A program made the position numbers and the translations under genes. The notes under the pieces are model-generated. The model saw only the letters and a list, made by a program, of their open reading frames with translations, did not search any database and was not told the DNA's origin. 64,000 nt of DNA from Trichobilharzia regenti (taxonomy: Eukaryota > Platyhelminthes > Trematoda > Strigeidida > Schistosomatidae): assembly GCA_944472135.2 (NCBI GenBank), contig OX235262.1, forward strand, positions 91,486,903 to 91,550,902, read 5' to 3'. Shown here piece by piece: positions 19,818-31,494 of this stretch (its first letter is position 1; each line of letters opens with the position of its first letter).

Positions 19818-22800
19818 CTAAGATAGAGTTGGAAAGATAAGATAAGAACATATTGATGAAAACATTCACGGTAAACACAGGATTAATTCAAGCAGACAAG
19901 TTTCTCACATAAAATATCACGCAAAATGTACAATTGGAAATGAATCATGCCTTCTATATCAAAACTGCTGGTACTATCTTGTTGTTTAAACCTCAGTGTG
20001 CAGGATGGTCTTTTTATATCTGCGACTTACTGGTTAAACGTTGAGTATCTAAACCATCCAGCCACGTGACCACTCCTGTGTATATATGGAATATGAAATG
20101 ATCAAGAGTGTTGATTTGACCTGTCTACATAAATGCCACCTCTCGTTTAGCATTTATAGTTTTGGTGCGACAGCATGCACAGTAGGTTTACCATGTATAA
20201 TGGTATATTCAGAGGAAATTGCTGACTGGGTTGACTTGTGATAGAGATGAAATGATTTTTATTTAACACCTTGATTGGTAATTAGAATTTTTTATACACT
20301 TACCGATCCCTGACTTATGATAATTCGGTTCTGTCTTATCAGTGCGTACACGTAAAACCTTCCAACCAACTCCTGGCACGCATACACATTCCACGATTTT
20401 TCCATCTAATACTTTGTCACGCGAACTAACATGTGCAAGCTTCGCTGACGGTACTGTGAGGCCACCAAGGAATAGATAACCAACATAACCGGGAATTTCC
20501 CTGAAACCAAATGAAGACTAGTATGAGTTATATCAAGTAGTAAACCACAAACAATACACATTAATTAACTGGTTTATCAAAATTACCGTCTGCACAAGAT
20601 TGGCGCATACCAAGCTTTTTGTCTACAGTTCAAACCATAAAATAAGAAATTTTTCATCTCAATAAACACCCCCACATGATAACAACTACGGTTCCTTTTT
20701 TAAAAATATATCATCGCAAGAGTACCGCAAATATAACCCCCAATCTACACTTCAAATTTATTAACTTTACAAAACCACAAAAAGGCGTATAGTGAGTGGT
20801 TAATTTCGTTTTTGTATGCGTAGGTTTGTAAATACACGTTCGAATAACGACTCAAGATAAGTAGATCATAGATACACAGGACCGAAACTGCAGTACTTCC
20901 CTAACACCTGGTTGTTTATGACTTCAATAAAAATGTCTGGTATAAATGGAGATGTGCATCGTGGCATAGTGGTTAGCACGCTCGCCGACCATGCACGTGG
21001 TCCGGGGTTCGATCCCCGACCAACTCACTCCTTTTACCTCGCTAAGCCAGGAATAGTGCTGGTAAAGAGGGAAGGTTTGGCATGAGGCTAGCAACTCCAT
21101 TCTGTAAAAATAAACACTGCTACAGAAACTTCTAGCTTGAGGCCTTATGTTCCACTTGGAACGTGAAGGAAAAAAACATAAATGGAGATGTTTTGTAGAA
21201 AAAAAAGATATTACTTTGTTTCATCTGTCCCATGTTAGAGATTGGTGACTAGAGCAGACAACGTGAAGTCATTACCGTCGCATCACAAATTTAATTGAAC
21301 TATTAAGTCAAACACGTTCTTCAGTAATGAGACTGTAAGTAAATTGTGGATTACGTCGGTTAACTCTGCTTTGTAGTGTTAAAATAGCTGGTCAGATCTG
21401 AAATGTACGAAAATATGTGAGGTATACAAATGACAACCATCTGCGACACGCTTGCCTGGTGATAAACGCTGTGACTAGTCTATTTTCATTATGTAAGGAC
21501 ATTTTTTTGAAAACCCGTCAAAAACAGTGATCTTGAATCGAATATGTGCGCCTAGCTGAACTATCTACAGTCTTTGTATAAAGGTTGATTTATCCGTCAC
21601 GTTAATTACACCTGTATGCTGAAAGATACACTGAATAGTGTCGTAATCTGTAAGTTACTAAGGTCAAGCTGTATTTTCACACAACTATGTGATGAGTTCA
21701 TCTCAAAATGTTAAGGGCATAGATTCTTGTTAAGAGTTTAAATTCATGTAGAACTGTGTGTATGTTTCTTTACTATTATGTGCAGGAGTGAGGTAATCAA
21801 AAAACTTTTTGCAGTAGTTATTGGACGACCCAGTAAAATTTTTTGTTGGCTAACAACCTTTTGTGCAAAATCACCTCCCCTAGTCAGTAAACCAGAATTA
21901 TCGACTGCATACACCGATCAAATATGTTGGCTAGGAGTGAATAAAACACGAGTCAACACTTCTCAGATGTCTTTTAGTGCATATCGCTGTCGCTCGGAAT
22001 CTTTACATAATGACCGTGGATTTATACATAATGTTAGGTTAAGAATATAGTTATACTCTTACCCAACTTTTCTCTGAAATTCTACTTTGCATCTGAAGTC
22101 GATAGAGTTCATATTTGGCGGTTTCCATTTCAGCGTCTGAGGACAAGTTCCGAGAATATAAAAATCTTCAGGACCACAAGGTTGAAATATGAGACCATCA
22201 GTTGCATGGTCCAAACTTTGAAGAAAAGCAGGTTTCAGTAGCTGAAAATATAACACAATATTTAGGAATATTAAAACTTGAAGGCGAATAGAGAGCTATT
22301 ACTTGCTTAAAACTCAGAGCTACACTTCAATTATGTCTATTTATTCAAACGGAGACTACAACTTCCCCACTAACCGATGGATCTACTCAAAATAACACTG
22401 CAAGATTGTACACTAGTAGGGATTTATATACATTACATAAGCACATCAGAGTAAAATCCACATAAAGAGAATTGAGAAGTCAAAATTGTTGGAACAGAAA
22501 TAGAACACAAACAAGAAATTTATGATATAAGACTATAGGCAGAGGTCTACAAAGAAACATAGTGTTGGTGACTACATCAATGGCTCCAGTTTTTAGGCAT
22601 CTCTTTTCTAGGCTGGTTTCATCACACACAATAAATGGAAACTATGCGTAGCTCACATCTTATCTTTGACCTGCTTATTTTGTCTCGTACTCTGTGACTT
22701 TTAATTGCAGTATTTCTACTCGCTTCACCTACTACTGGATGTTCAGTTATGAAACCTGGCGAATTTGGTTAATAAACAACAATTGAAAGTCTTTTGTTGA

Positions 22801-25800
22801 TAATATCTGTAAAGAAGTTGCAAAGAACTAGGGGAAATCCTCTCTCCACTAACAACCCATCCTATGAACCAACTTTAATCCACTATGTTTGTGAGGTTTT
22901 ATACGTGTTGCCAATATGCATCCATAAGTTTAAATTATGTGCCTTGACATGATTTAGCTCATTGATAAGAAACGCCTATTTATTTTCGACATAACATACA
23001 TTTTCAATTGTGGATTCATGAATATTTTTTAAACCCAGTTCATGTTACCGGACCATGACACATACTCATCGAGTGAGGACAGGTGACAGCACTCAATTGC
23101 CCAGGCTGAGGTAGGTGGAGAATTGTTACTTGAATTTATATAACTAGGATTTCTACTCTGTAGCACACAGCGCGATTTCAGAAGACTGCTTAAGCTATAT
23201 TATACGCAAGTTCATTAGATTTAAATGGAGCACTAAATATAAAAAGACAGAAAAATTTATAAGAGGGAAAATAAGAGACGAAAATATATAGCGCTCGACT
23301 AGAGTTTAAAATTGGAACTTTATCAGCTAACATGAGTAAAAGTTACCTGTCCAGTAAACCTGATATGAAATACTTCAGTTGTATTATGGTCTTCCAGACG
23401 CAAAAGTAACACAAACACCTCTATGCTTATTAAATCATTTTTGCATAAGAAACTTACCTCTTCGGTATCTTGGAGAGCCCGAAATGCTTTTCTTCGAACA
23501 GAAAAAGACTGTGCACTAAAGTCAACAAGTCCCATGTGACCACCAGTATTTCTAGGCCATATGATTTGTTTATCGATTGCAGAGTAACGTTCAAAAAAGG
23601 GGAGTCGTCCGATTGATTTGTTGTTCAAGGCGACCATATCGTAAATTAGGAATCTGGGAGTTCCAGAAACTTCTGAAGTAGAAATATTAGGAGGTTTAGA
23701 CTGGTCGTGACAAAGAATCATTTCTCCATCCAGAAGCGTATTTACCAAGTGGCCATCAGGATCACTTAAAAAGGCTTGAGAACCTGCAAGAGGATCACGC
23801 TTTCCGTTCTCGCGAACCCATGATACAGTTGGGAAGTGCAAAACATTTGGTTTATAAACAAAATTGCCACGATCAATAAGATAGACACGACCTGGACCCA
23901 TTATGAGCAAAAGATAACGCGTCCCATCCGCCTTGTAGGTTACACAGTAATCACAGTTGACCAGCGCTGCCACATTTCTCTGTGTTATGGAAACTGGCTG
24001 ACTACCTTTAAAGCGTAAAGGCCTTTTAGATACTTTAGGTGTTTTATTGTTTCGAGCAACTTCCTCTGTATCATTAAGTTCTTGTTCATTATCGGATGCC
24101 GAGTCTGTGGCAGGAAACATCTGGCCGTCTATATACACAAAACCACCAATTTTGCACAACTTCTCTGCCAAGTCGCGTGCTTCATGTGCTTCTGGGCTAT
24201 CTTGGTCCAAAACATCAACTTTGGACACACCCTCCATTAAATCAGGATTTCCCGGAGGGGGTGGGGGGAAATTTCTGCTTGGAAGATAATTAAAAGTTAT
24301 TGTTTCATCTGTATTACTACTTTGGCGTAATATCTTTGATGACGAAGCTGCCTCCTCGTCGCTATAATTTGCATGTGTCTCATCACTGCTCCTTTTCAAT
24401 GGTTTATTTGAACTGGATTGTCCATCCTCTAAAATAAATTAGGAAAGCATGTTTCAGTCACAATATTTTATAGACGTTTTAAAATGATATGAAAAATAAT
24501 CAAAACTACTTATGCCAATTGTGTACGGTCACCACAGTTGGTTTTTGGAACCAACCATTTAAGTTTGAAACCTAGAAAAAGTTCTGGTAAGCCAGACACT
24601 GTAATTGAAATCGCCGTAATTAAGTGTGTCTATGTTCTAATAACTTATCCTGCAAGCAGGCGAAAACAATTGTGTTTACTTTCTTACTATTACTGGCCAA
24701 CTGTTATTATGCTATCACTATCACGTTCATCGAGTTAATCACATAATACAAATCCCAGAATCCATACTGGATATTCAAACAGTAGTGAGAAACAGACTAG
24801 TCGACAGGATTAGACAAGCTTAATATTTTATTATTTCGATACACAAATACGCTGATATCTGATTTGAGGCATACCCCTTAACATGATGAAAGCTAAAAAG
24901 CATCCATTAACAAAATGAGTCGATAACAAGAATGCCTTGTGGATATTATCTCTGTATAACATTTAACATGGTTGTTATCAGTTTTTTCGCTAATACACGT
25001 GTGCCTATGTTAAATGATCAAAATAAGTTGCTATTGACGTTTATTCTTGCTTTCTATTTATCACGAAGTACAATAACCTGAATAAAATGCAGAGCATTTC
25101 TATATTAGTACAATATTATTACGCATTTTGGACACTTTACCTAAACACCATTCCGGAAGTGGAGGTGCTTGTGGACAATCTTCAATGCATCCATAACGAT
25201 TGAACAGATCTTCTAAGTAATCTGCTTTGTAAATTCCAGGAGGTCTTGAATCGGAAAATATCTGAACTGCTATGTCTACGCTAAAACGAAATAACAAAAT
25301 TGTTAAACCTACCCATAATTTAGCTCTTCCACAAGATAGGCAGCAATCATAAATCCAGTTCTGTTAAATCCATGAGTACAATGTACACCTGAATACAAAA
25401 TTAGGGCAAATGAGATAAACATACCTATTTTTTGATTTCCAGGATTGCTATCGAGAAATTGATTAACAACTTGAATGAAAAGATTCACTTGTTCTGGTGT
25501 CGGTCTTTCTTCGTTTCCTTTACATTCTATCTTCAAGTACTTACAATTATTGTCAGTTATCTCTCGTCGATTATAAAATCTGCGAGATTTGGTTAAGTCG
25601 ATAATGAGACCAAGTTTGTACTGAAAACAAGGATTTGGATGGATTAGAGAACTTTACTGGTTCCGCAGTTTTGAATGTATCATCCACGTGAAAGATGTCT
25701 TCTGGATCTATGAAATGATCAAATTTATTGTCCAGAGGGGTCTTGAATGGAATAAAAATATCCAATATCATGTCTCCCATACGTGGACACTTCAGCCACC

Positions 25801-25834
25801 TGGGCGGTAGCATAGGCATTCCTCTATCATTCAT
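19687..25834 (-). CDS. RNGTT: mRNA-capping enzyme (RNA 5'-triphosphatase + guanylyltransferase)
   Basis: Bifunctional nuclear enzyme that removes the gamma-phosphate of nascent pre-mRNA and transfers GMP to it. Eight exons join in phase into 2067 nt (688 codons + stop): 25834-25658, 25620-25425, 25388-25313, 25280-25141, 24428-23458, 22241-22063, 20500-20304, 19817-19687. The N-terminal domain has the triphosphatase P-loop HCTHGFNRTG (Cys near residue 128). The guanylyltransferase has motif I KADGTRY (Lys near 362), then VYLIDR, LLDGEMI, TDGLIFQP, LKWKPP and RTDK. The family is usually about 600 residues; the extra length is an acidic, serine- and proline-rich linker in exon 5. The first three introns are 37, 36 and 32 nt. 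The ATG at 25834 starts next to MNDRGMPMLPPRWLKCPR, which matches the usual N-terminus. Confidence 0.93.
20304..20500 (-). CDS. RNGTT: Capping enzyme exon 7
   Basis: Encodes the OB-fold: IPGYVGYLFLGGLTVPSAK, KIVECVCVPGVGWKVLRVR and motif VI RTDKTEPN. The acceptor is tttcag and the donor gtaagt. Confidence 0.9.
20956..21177 (+). mobile_element. tRNA-headed SINE type 2, complete copy
   Basis: Head with A box gtggcatagtggttagcacg and B box ggttcgatcccc, a body, and a 3' end gaggccttatgttccact, which resembles the 3' end of the RTE LINE here (gaagccctatgttcc). Perfect 14-bp TSDs ataaatggagatgt lie at 20942-20955 and 21178-21191. It lies in capping enzyme intron 6 in the antisense direction to the gene. 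The shared end suggests it is moved by the RTE machinery. Confidence 0.88.
22063..22241 (-). CDS. RNGTT: Capping enzyme exon 6
   Basis: Encodes ATDGLIFQPCGPEDFYILG and TLKWKPPNMNSIDFRCKVEF, which are guanylyltransferase motif V and the start of the OB-fold lid. The acceptor is tttcag and the donor gtaaga. Confidence 0.9.
22242..23457 (-). other. Capping enzyme intron 5, no further feature seen
   Basis: A 1.2-kb AT-rich intron. I see no coding frame, SINE head or LINE motif in it. The exon 5 frame runs on to about 23323, past the strong gtaagt donor, but the extension has no family match. Confidence 0.6.
23458..24428 (-). CDS. RNGTT: Capping enzyme exon 5 (guanylyltransferase core)
   Basis: The largest exon (971 nt). 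It begins with a charged and serine-rich linker, with a proline run near 24255, followed by RPLRFKGSQPVSITQRN, the nucleotidyl-acceptor motif KADGTRY, the motif-III region VYLIDRGNFVY and motif IV LLDGEMI. The phase-0 donor gtaagt is at 23457; reading through it gives an unrelated tail, so the splice is well supported. Confidence 0.92.
24429..25140 (-). other. Capping enzyme intron 4, no further feature seen
   Basis: A 712-bp intron with clean GT/AG ends (gtaaag at 25140, ttttag before 24428). Short frames inside look like chance. No mobile element recognised. Confidence 0.6.
25141..25280 (-). CDS. RNGTT: Capping enzyme exon 4
   Basis: Encodes VDIAVQIFSDSRPPGIYKAD, YLEDLFNRYG and PPLPEWCL, the end of the triphosphatase domain. 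The RPPGIYK segment is typical of metazoan capping enzymes. Donor gtaaag at 25140. Confidence 0.9.
25313..25388 (-). CDS. RNGTT: Capping enzyme exon 3 (P-loop exon)
   Basis: A 76-nt exon carrying the catalytic HCTHGFNRTG phosphate-binding loop of the cysteine-phosphatase type triphosphatase and AAYLVEELNYG. It is flanked by introns of 36 and 32 nt. Confidence 0.9.
25425..25620 (-). CDS. RNGTT: Capping enzyme exon 2
   Basis: Encodes YKLGLIIDLTKSRRFYNRRE and KYLKIECKGNEERPTPEQ, the triphosphatase core before the P-loop. It ends in phase 1; the 36-nt intron 25389-25424 splits the glycine just ahead of VHCTHG. Confidence 0.88.
25658..25834 (-). CDS. RNGTT: Capping enzyme exon 1
   Basis: Starts at ATG 25834-25832, directly after a ttctaga that could be a splice acceptor, so a 5' UTR exon may lie upstream. 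It encodes PPRWLKCPRMGD, the conserved opening of the triphosphatase domain. It ends ...TFKTAEP before donor gtaaag; the 37-nt intron is 25621-25657. Confidence 0.85.
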
Positions 25835-26864
25835 TCTAGAAAGTTGGAAAATATACATACTGTATACACTGCGTTTTAAGTGGAATGGAAGTGATGTAAA
25901 ATCGAATATTTGATAAAATTTACTATGAAAGCAGAACGACAACTACATTACTGGATCCGTTTTCAATCTTCCAGTTGCCTATAGCTAGACATGTTTGACT
26001 TCCATATGGGATAGAGAATTATCACTAGACGGTCATTTTTTTATAGGACTTCGATATCACAGACAGACTACGATCTCGAGGACAGTACAGCGCTATGTAT
26101 CTTTGATTAAAACAATACACAAGCCATAATTACTTCATTTTATACCTACAAAAAGCGAATTGGTGGAGACTAGTGGCCTGGTATCAAAAACCTTGAAGTA
26201 TAGTGGATGAAAATTGCTAAGTCATGAGAATTATTGTGGGCAAGTCAAAATGAAGCCGATAGATGATCACAACGGTTGATACCAATACCTACTGGAATAA
26301 CTCTGGGGGTAACTCATTTGATGACAGTACATACAATCTTCATATTATATTAAACACCACAGTATACGCACACTTTTCGCTCCTAAACATACCATCGATA
26401 TAAGTACAAAACTTGGGCACTGTGGTAGAGTATAACTCCATAACAAATAAGATTTTATTTTGATAAATCACAGTGTTGTACAGTTATTTTAACTGATGAC
26501 GTTTCTAGCACAAAATATTGCTCATAATCATATCAATGCGAATTCATTCACCCTTTGTGATTTATGATATCAAATAAAATTCTATTGTTCTTCAGTATTA
26601 CTATTATTATTGCCCTATTTCCGTTTATTATCTCGGGAAAGTGAAACTATTACAACCAAAACCACAGTGACCTCGAACAAACAATCCTCATTCAGATGGA
26701 AAAAGTAGCATAATCGTCAGAAAATTCACTAAATATATCGCAAGCATGATTTCACACTGAAGAGTAGTAGCCGTAACCCTACCTGACAGCATAAATTCCA
26801 GAGAAAGCACCTAGCGAATACGTAGAATGTACGAGATACTCAATTGCTAAGTCATAAAAAAGGC
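25835..26864. other. Upstream region of the capping enzyme gene
   Basis: About 1 kb between the capping enzyme start and the composite repeat. It should hold the promoter and any 5' UTR exon. No TATA-like or other element stands out, and no coding frame was recognised. Confidence 0.5.
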
Positions 26865-27228
26865 ACAAACAGCGAAGAAAATTTTCTTTTCAACCGTTCA
26901 TTTTCATGAGCTGTACAACCGTAATTATATTTAACAAAAAATGCTCAGACCAATCAGATACTGGTAAACTTTGTCCCTGAAAAATTGTATTACATAATGT
27001 AAGGTGTAAGAAGGGATGACACAAATTAGCATGACGTAATAAGTGTGGGATAATGACTAATCAATAAGCTCGTGCAGAATGGACAGGAACTAGTGGAAAG
27101 GCGATAAAGTGTTTTTGTATAAAATCTGTATGAAAAAGAAATGTTATTAATAAACAGTAATAGAGTGGTAATAAAATGTGGATGATGGGAATAATAATGA
27201 TAATAAAAGTATCAATAACAATAATAAT
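26865..27228 (+). repeat. 364-bp inverted repeat, left arm
   Basis: Reads as identical to the reverse complement of 33551-33914 across its full length. Its inner edge falls inside the (ATT)n tail of the RTE element at 27229, and its outer edge is abrupt. The sequence itself is non-coding and unrecognised. Confidence 0.92.
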
Positions 27229-29483
27229 TATTATTATTATATTATTATTGTATCCTTTAGTTCCTAGAGGAACATAGGGCTTCAGCTGCGCACCTCCATT
27301 GACTTCGGTTTTCTGACAACTTTTTCAACCTGCTCCAGGTCTGTCCACATGCTTTCATCTCCTCCTCGCATGACCTCCTCCAAGTCACCCTTGGACGACC
27401 AACTCGCCGCCTCCCTTTCGGGTTCCACTCGAGGGCTTGTCTAGTGATGTCACTTGATGGTTTCCTCAGCGTATGGCCAATCCATCTCCATTTCTTTCTG
27501 CCTATTTGTTTCACAATCGGTTCCTGATTGGTTCGCTCCCAGAGATCCCTGTTGCTGATCTTTTCTGGCCATCTGATCTTGAGTATTGAGCGGAGACAGT
27601 TGTTAATGAAGGTTTGAAGTTTGTTTGAGATGCTCTTTATGACTCGCCAAGTCTCTGATCCGTATAGTAGCACTGACTTCACATTGGAGTTGAAAATCCG
27701 GATCTTATTTTTGATGCTGATTGCTGTTGACCTCCACACAGATTTGAGAGTAATGAAAGCTTGTCTTGCTTTTCCGATTCTGGCTTTGATGTCCTCGTCA
27801 GTTCCGCCTGTAGTTGAGACGATGCTTCCCAGGTAGGTGAAGGAGGTTGTTTCTTTCAGGTTCTTCCCATTTATGCTTATTGTGGTCTGTTGGTGTTGTT
27901 GATGTTGGCTAGGAATCTTCATTATCTCTGTTTTATCTATGTTCACGTGAAGTCCTATCTTTGATGCTTCTTCTGCCAACTTGTTACTTTTCACTTGCAT
28001 ATCTTCCAGTTTATGGGAAATCAGACATATATCATCGGCGAAATCCAGATCCTCCAAGTCTTTTGTGTCAGTCCATTTTATGCCTGTTCCCTCGTTGGTT
28101 GCCGTTGTCTGTCGCATTATCCAATCAATTGCAATCAGGAAGATCATTGGTGATAGTAGACAGCCTTGCCTCACTCCCGTCCTCACTTCGAAGGCTTCCG
28201 TAAGTTTCCCGTTGTGGATTACTTGGCATGCAGCATTGTCGTATAACTGTTGGATGAGGTGTATAATTGTCGATGGGACCCCGTAGTAGCGAAGTAGTTT
28301 CCAAATGACCTCTCGATCGACGCTGTCGAAGGCCTTTTCAAAGTCGATGAAGTTGAGATAGAGAGGTGACTGCCATTCCAAGCTTTGTTCAATGATGATC
28401 CGTAGAGTGGCGATTTGATCAATACATGATTTGTTTCTCCTGAATCCAGCCTGTTCCGGACGAAGTTTTTCATCTAGGGCTTGTTTGATTCTCTCCAGGA
28501 TGATGCGACTTAGTATCTTGCTTGGAATGGACAGAAGCATAATTCCACGCCAGTTTTTACATTGACTTAAGTCTCCTTTCTTTGGAAGTTTGAATAAGTA
28601 ACTGTTCTTCCAATCCTCGGGTACTTTGCCCTCTTTCCACACCTTCTCCAGTAGTGGTGTCATCAAGTCCGCTGTTGTCTCTGGGTCTATTTTCAAAGCC
28701 TCTGCTGGGATTCCATCTGGTCCCGGTGTTTTCCCAGCTTTAAGCATCTTGATTGCATTCAGGACTTCTGATTTCGTCGGGGGGTCAGTGTTCACTGGTA
28801 GTTCTGCTTCCGTTGTTGGTATTGCTGGACGTGTTGTAGGTGGCGGACGATTTAGAAGTCTTTTGAAGTGTTCAACCCAGTGCTTTCTCTGTTCCACCTC
28901 TTTGGTGATTGACTTTCCATTGTCGTCCTTTATTGGCTTAATCTGTGTCGAACGTTTGCCCGAAAGGTTCCTAGTTGTTTGGTAGAGTGTGGCGAGGTCT
29001 CCTTTGCCTGCAGCTTGTTCTGCTTCGTTTGCCATGGTTTCATAATATTTTCTTTTGTCTTCCCTGGCACTTTTCTTCACTCTTTTGTTCAGTGTATTGT
29101 AGCTTGCATTCAGCTCCTGTTTTTGTTGCTCGTCCGTGCACTGGATAATCTTTTGCTTCACTGTCCTTCTCTCTTCTATTAGTTTCCAAGTGTCCGTAGT
29201 GAGCCACTGTTTGTCCTGTCTCTTTTTTCTGCCTAGAATTTCTATGCAGGTTTGGCTCCACACCGTTTTCAAGTTGTTCCAGTGCTTTTCAACGCCGACC
29301 TCTTCGCTAGTGTTGATTTGTGTCTCGGCTTTGTCCTTTATGCTTGCAATGAAGATGTCCTTTGTAGCCTGGTCCTTCAGCTTTTGAGTGTTGAACTTGG
29401 CTTGTGGTCTATCTGCAGCTCCTGATTCCCTGAAAGCTTTTAATTTGATTTGGATTGTCCCTTGTACGAGATAGTGGTCTTAA
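27229..29483 (-). mobile_element. RTE-type LINE (copy A), interrupted at its 5' side
   Basis: The - strand element ends at an (ATT)n tail (27229-27247) preceded by gaagccctatgttcc. The polymerase frame is open all the way to 29477, where a Penelope arm begins. The AP-endonuclease that should come first is absent. The family looks like the schistosome RTE/SR2 group. Confidence 0.85.
27257..29477 (-). CDS. RTE LINE reverse transcriptase (5' truncated)
   Basis: An open frame of about 740 codons that reads from the endonuclease-RT linker (DHYLVQGTIQIKLKAF) to a stop at 27257; an internal in-frame start may lie near 29272. RT motifs: AGKTPGPDGIPAEALK, LLSIPSKILSRIILERI, EQAGFRRNKSCIDQI, FIDFEKAFDSVD (motif A), GVRQGCLLSPMIF (motif B), DLEDLDFADDICL (catalytic FADD), then LYGSETW and a WRWIGHTLRKP...GRPRVTWRR basic tail, all typical of RTE. 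It would reverse-transcribe its RNA at a nick, but lacks its own endonuclease. Confidence 0.88.
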
Positions 29484-30226
29484 ATAATAAAGGAAAGAAG
29501 CAAAAATGTAGTAAGAACTTTACTCTTACCATGACAGGGCGAGAGAATGCATGTATCGCTTTTGAATGCAGAGGTCCGGTTTCAGATCTCGAATAGCTAA
29601 TGCTTCAGCTATGTACAGATGGCGTATCCGAAGTCCCTTTGTACGATATTGAGGGACACTGTGTGTCACTGTGAAGCATTCATGTGGGAGTGCTCGATGT
29701 CCCGAGATGACAAGGTGTTCGAGGATAGAGCTGCTGCTATTCTTCCTTTTTCCTCTGGCTAACCAAGCTGGACAGTGTTCCAGAATACGTTTGTGGACTT
29801 GACGTTGCGTACGGCCGATATACTTTGCTCCATACGAGCAAGTGAATTGATAAATACACATTGAAGTGGCCAAAAGAGGTATCTTGTCCTTAGCGTTAGA
29901 CTGGATTAACTGTCTGCAGCAGAATGTGACAAGTAGGGTGGCTGTTGGAAATGTCTTCTTCAGACAATTAGAAAGGCGGTTTCTGAGAATTTCCGCTGCG
30001 ATATCACCTTTGAATTCTAGGCTCATGAAGAGAGTCTTCTTAAGAACCGTTGTGATGTCTGACACCGGAGGCTTATCCGTCATGTTTTTGTCGATAAATA
30101 ATCTTGGTGGATACCCATTCTCTGGTAGGGTTCACGTAATAAATTTAATTCTTTCTCTACCATGTCTTCCGAGCGGTGTCACAGGGCAGGAGTGATAAAT
30201 ATGCTACTGAGACACACTAGACAATA
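29484..30226 (-). mobile_element. Penelope GIY-YIG arm, left (inverted)
   Basis: 743 bp that mirror 31495-32237. The - strand frame 30083-29526 encodes SLEFKGDIAAEILRNRLSNC and CSYGAKYIGRTQRQVHKRIL, the linker and GIY-YIG nuclease of a Penelope element. The 3' end points outward (left). It is inserted into the endonuclease-RT linker of RTE copy A. Confidence 0.88.
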
Positions 30227-31494
30227 TTCTTCCAGGCATCTTCAGGGTGAGCACAGCTGTCGAACACAGATATGTATTTAGCTAGTTCTTCCTCAAATAG
30301 GGATTTAGTTTCTTGATCGAGCTGGGGACGTGATGGGTTTACCGCCAACTATTTCGTACGTCCGTTCAGTCGTAAGCACACACGAGCGCGGACCAGTGCG
30401 TGGTCGGTATCTACACACGTGTTCCAGAAGGAGCGACAATCTCCTACCGACCCACGCCAACGGTAGCTTATTGCTATGTGGTCTATTTGTGTCCAGCGTT
30501 GGTTTGATGAAGGGGGTCTCCAAGTCAGACAGTGTCTCTCCTTGTGTTTGAAGTTAGTGCTTACAAGAAACAAATGATTATCAGAAGAGAACTGTAGGAG
30601 ACGGTCACCGTTGTCGGTTCGCTGGCACGGAACTCCATAGGCGCCACCGATATCCTTCTAAGATTGACATAATTTCCCTAATTGAGCGTTAAAGTCACCA
30701 GCTAGAACGACTATATCTGAGCGTTTAGCCTTTCTCACCAAACTAGACAGCTTTTGGTAGAACTCATCCTTCGTTTCATCTGAACTGCAGTCAGTGGGGG
30801 CATAGGCGGAGATTACGAAAAGGCATCGGCGAGTAGTGCAGTCCTTTCTCCTTTTTACTGATCCGTTCAAACGGACAGCACACATTCGGCTATCTAGCGA
30901 GTTCCAGTCAAGTAATGTCTTTTCTGCCTTAGTACTAAAAGCTATCCCTACATCAGCTAATCCTCGTGAACTAGCTGTGGCATCTCCTGACACCCTCAAG
31001 GTGAATTTTGCAGATTCAACCTGTTGGCCAGGTGGGGTTAGGTGAATAACCACACTTGGGTCTTGTATGCGTGTTTCTGAAACACAACATACATCAATGA
31101 CTTGGGACGCCAGGGTCTTGGCTAGTGATGCTTGTTGTCCTATTTGGCAAAGTGTCCTAACATTAAGAGCTCCTATATGAAATTGGTGGCGTGGCTTTAA
31201 GAGGCTATCGGTGGTGGCTTTTTGGCTTCCATCGTTTTTAGTGGACGCAGAGTGGAGAGGAAGTGAGGAGCTATCAAGTCGAGGAGTTGCATCAGTGGAA
31301 GGAGGGCAAGATGACAGAGATGAAGATGAAGAAAAAGATGGGTGAGTATTAGAGAGGTTTTGTGTGCATTTCGGATTGTGAGTGCGATTGTTACTTCCCG
31401 GCTGCCCACACCGTGTTAGTTGGTTGCGTGACCGCAGAGCCCAGGGGACAACTGCTTGAGGCCAGTCACACATGGCCTGCTTTTGTTTGTTCTT
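30227..31494 (-). mobile_element. AP-endonuclease fragment of a LINE between the Penelope arms
   Basis: On the - strand the frame 31473-30658 encodes a serine-rich leader and the start of an APE-type nuclease: GALNVRTLCQIGQQASLAKT, VCCVSETRIQDPS, FVISAYAPTDCSSDE and LAGDFNAQLGKL. After a frame break it continues to about 30350 with WTQIDHIAIS and DTDHALVRARVCLR. The RT is missing. The linker differs from that of RTE copy A, so it comes from another LINE, perhaps the one at 35247-36295. A Penelope RT would normally occupy this central position. Confidence 0.8.
30658..31473 (-). CDS. LINE AP-endonuclease N-terminal frame
   Basis: A 271-codon frame with a proline/serine-rich N-terminus and APE nuclease blocks ending at LAGDFNAQLG. 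These enzymes nick target DNA for target-primed reverse transcription. The C-terminal half lies in other frames, so the protein as it stands is truncated. Confidence 0.75.
   Translation of the reverse strand: MCDWPQAVVPWALRSRNQLTRCGQPGSNNRTHNPKCTQNLSNTHPSFSSSSSLSSCPPSTDATPRLDSSSLPLHSASTKNDGSQKATTDSLLKPRHQFHIGALNVRTLCQIGQQASLAKTLASQVIDVCCVSETRIQDPSVVIHLTPPGQQVESAKFTLRVSGDATASSRGLADVGIAFSTKAEKTLLDWNSLDSRMCAVRLNGSVKRRKDCTTRRCLFVISAYAPTDCSSDETKDEFYQKLSSLVRKAKRSDIVVLAGDFNAQLGKLCQS

Noticed and set aside
23323..23457. Extension of capping enzyme exon 5 to 23323
   Set aside because: A strong gtaagt donor at 23457 and phase-0 joining to exon 6 reproduce the family alignment; the extension does not.
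29866..30195. + strand ORF as a gene (identical twin at 31855-31526 on the - strand)
   Set aside because: Both are the antisense shadows of the Penelope GIY-YIG frames in the inverted arms.
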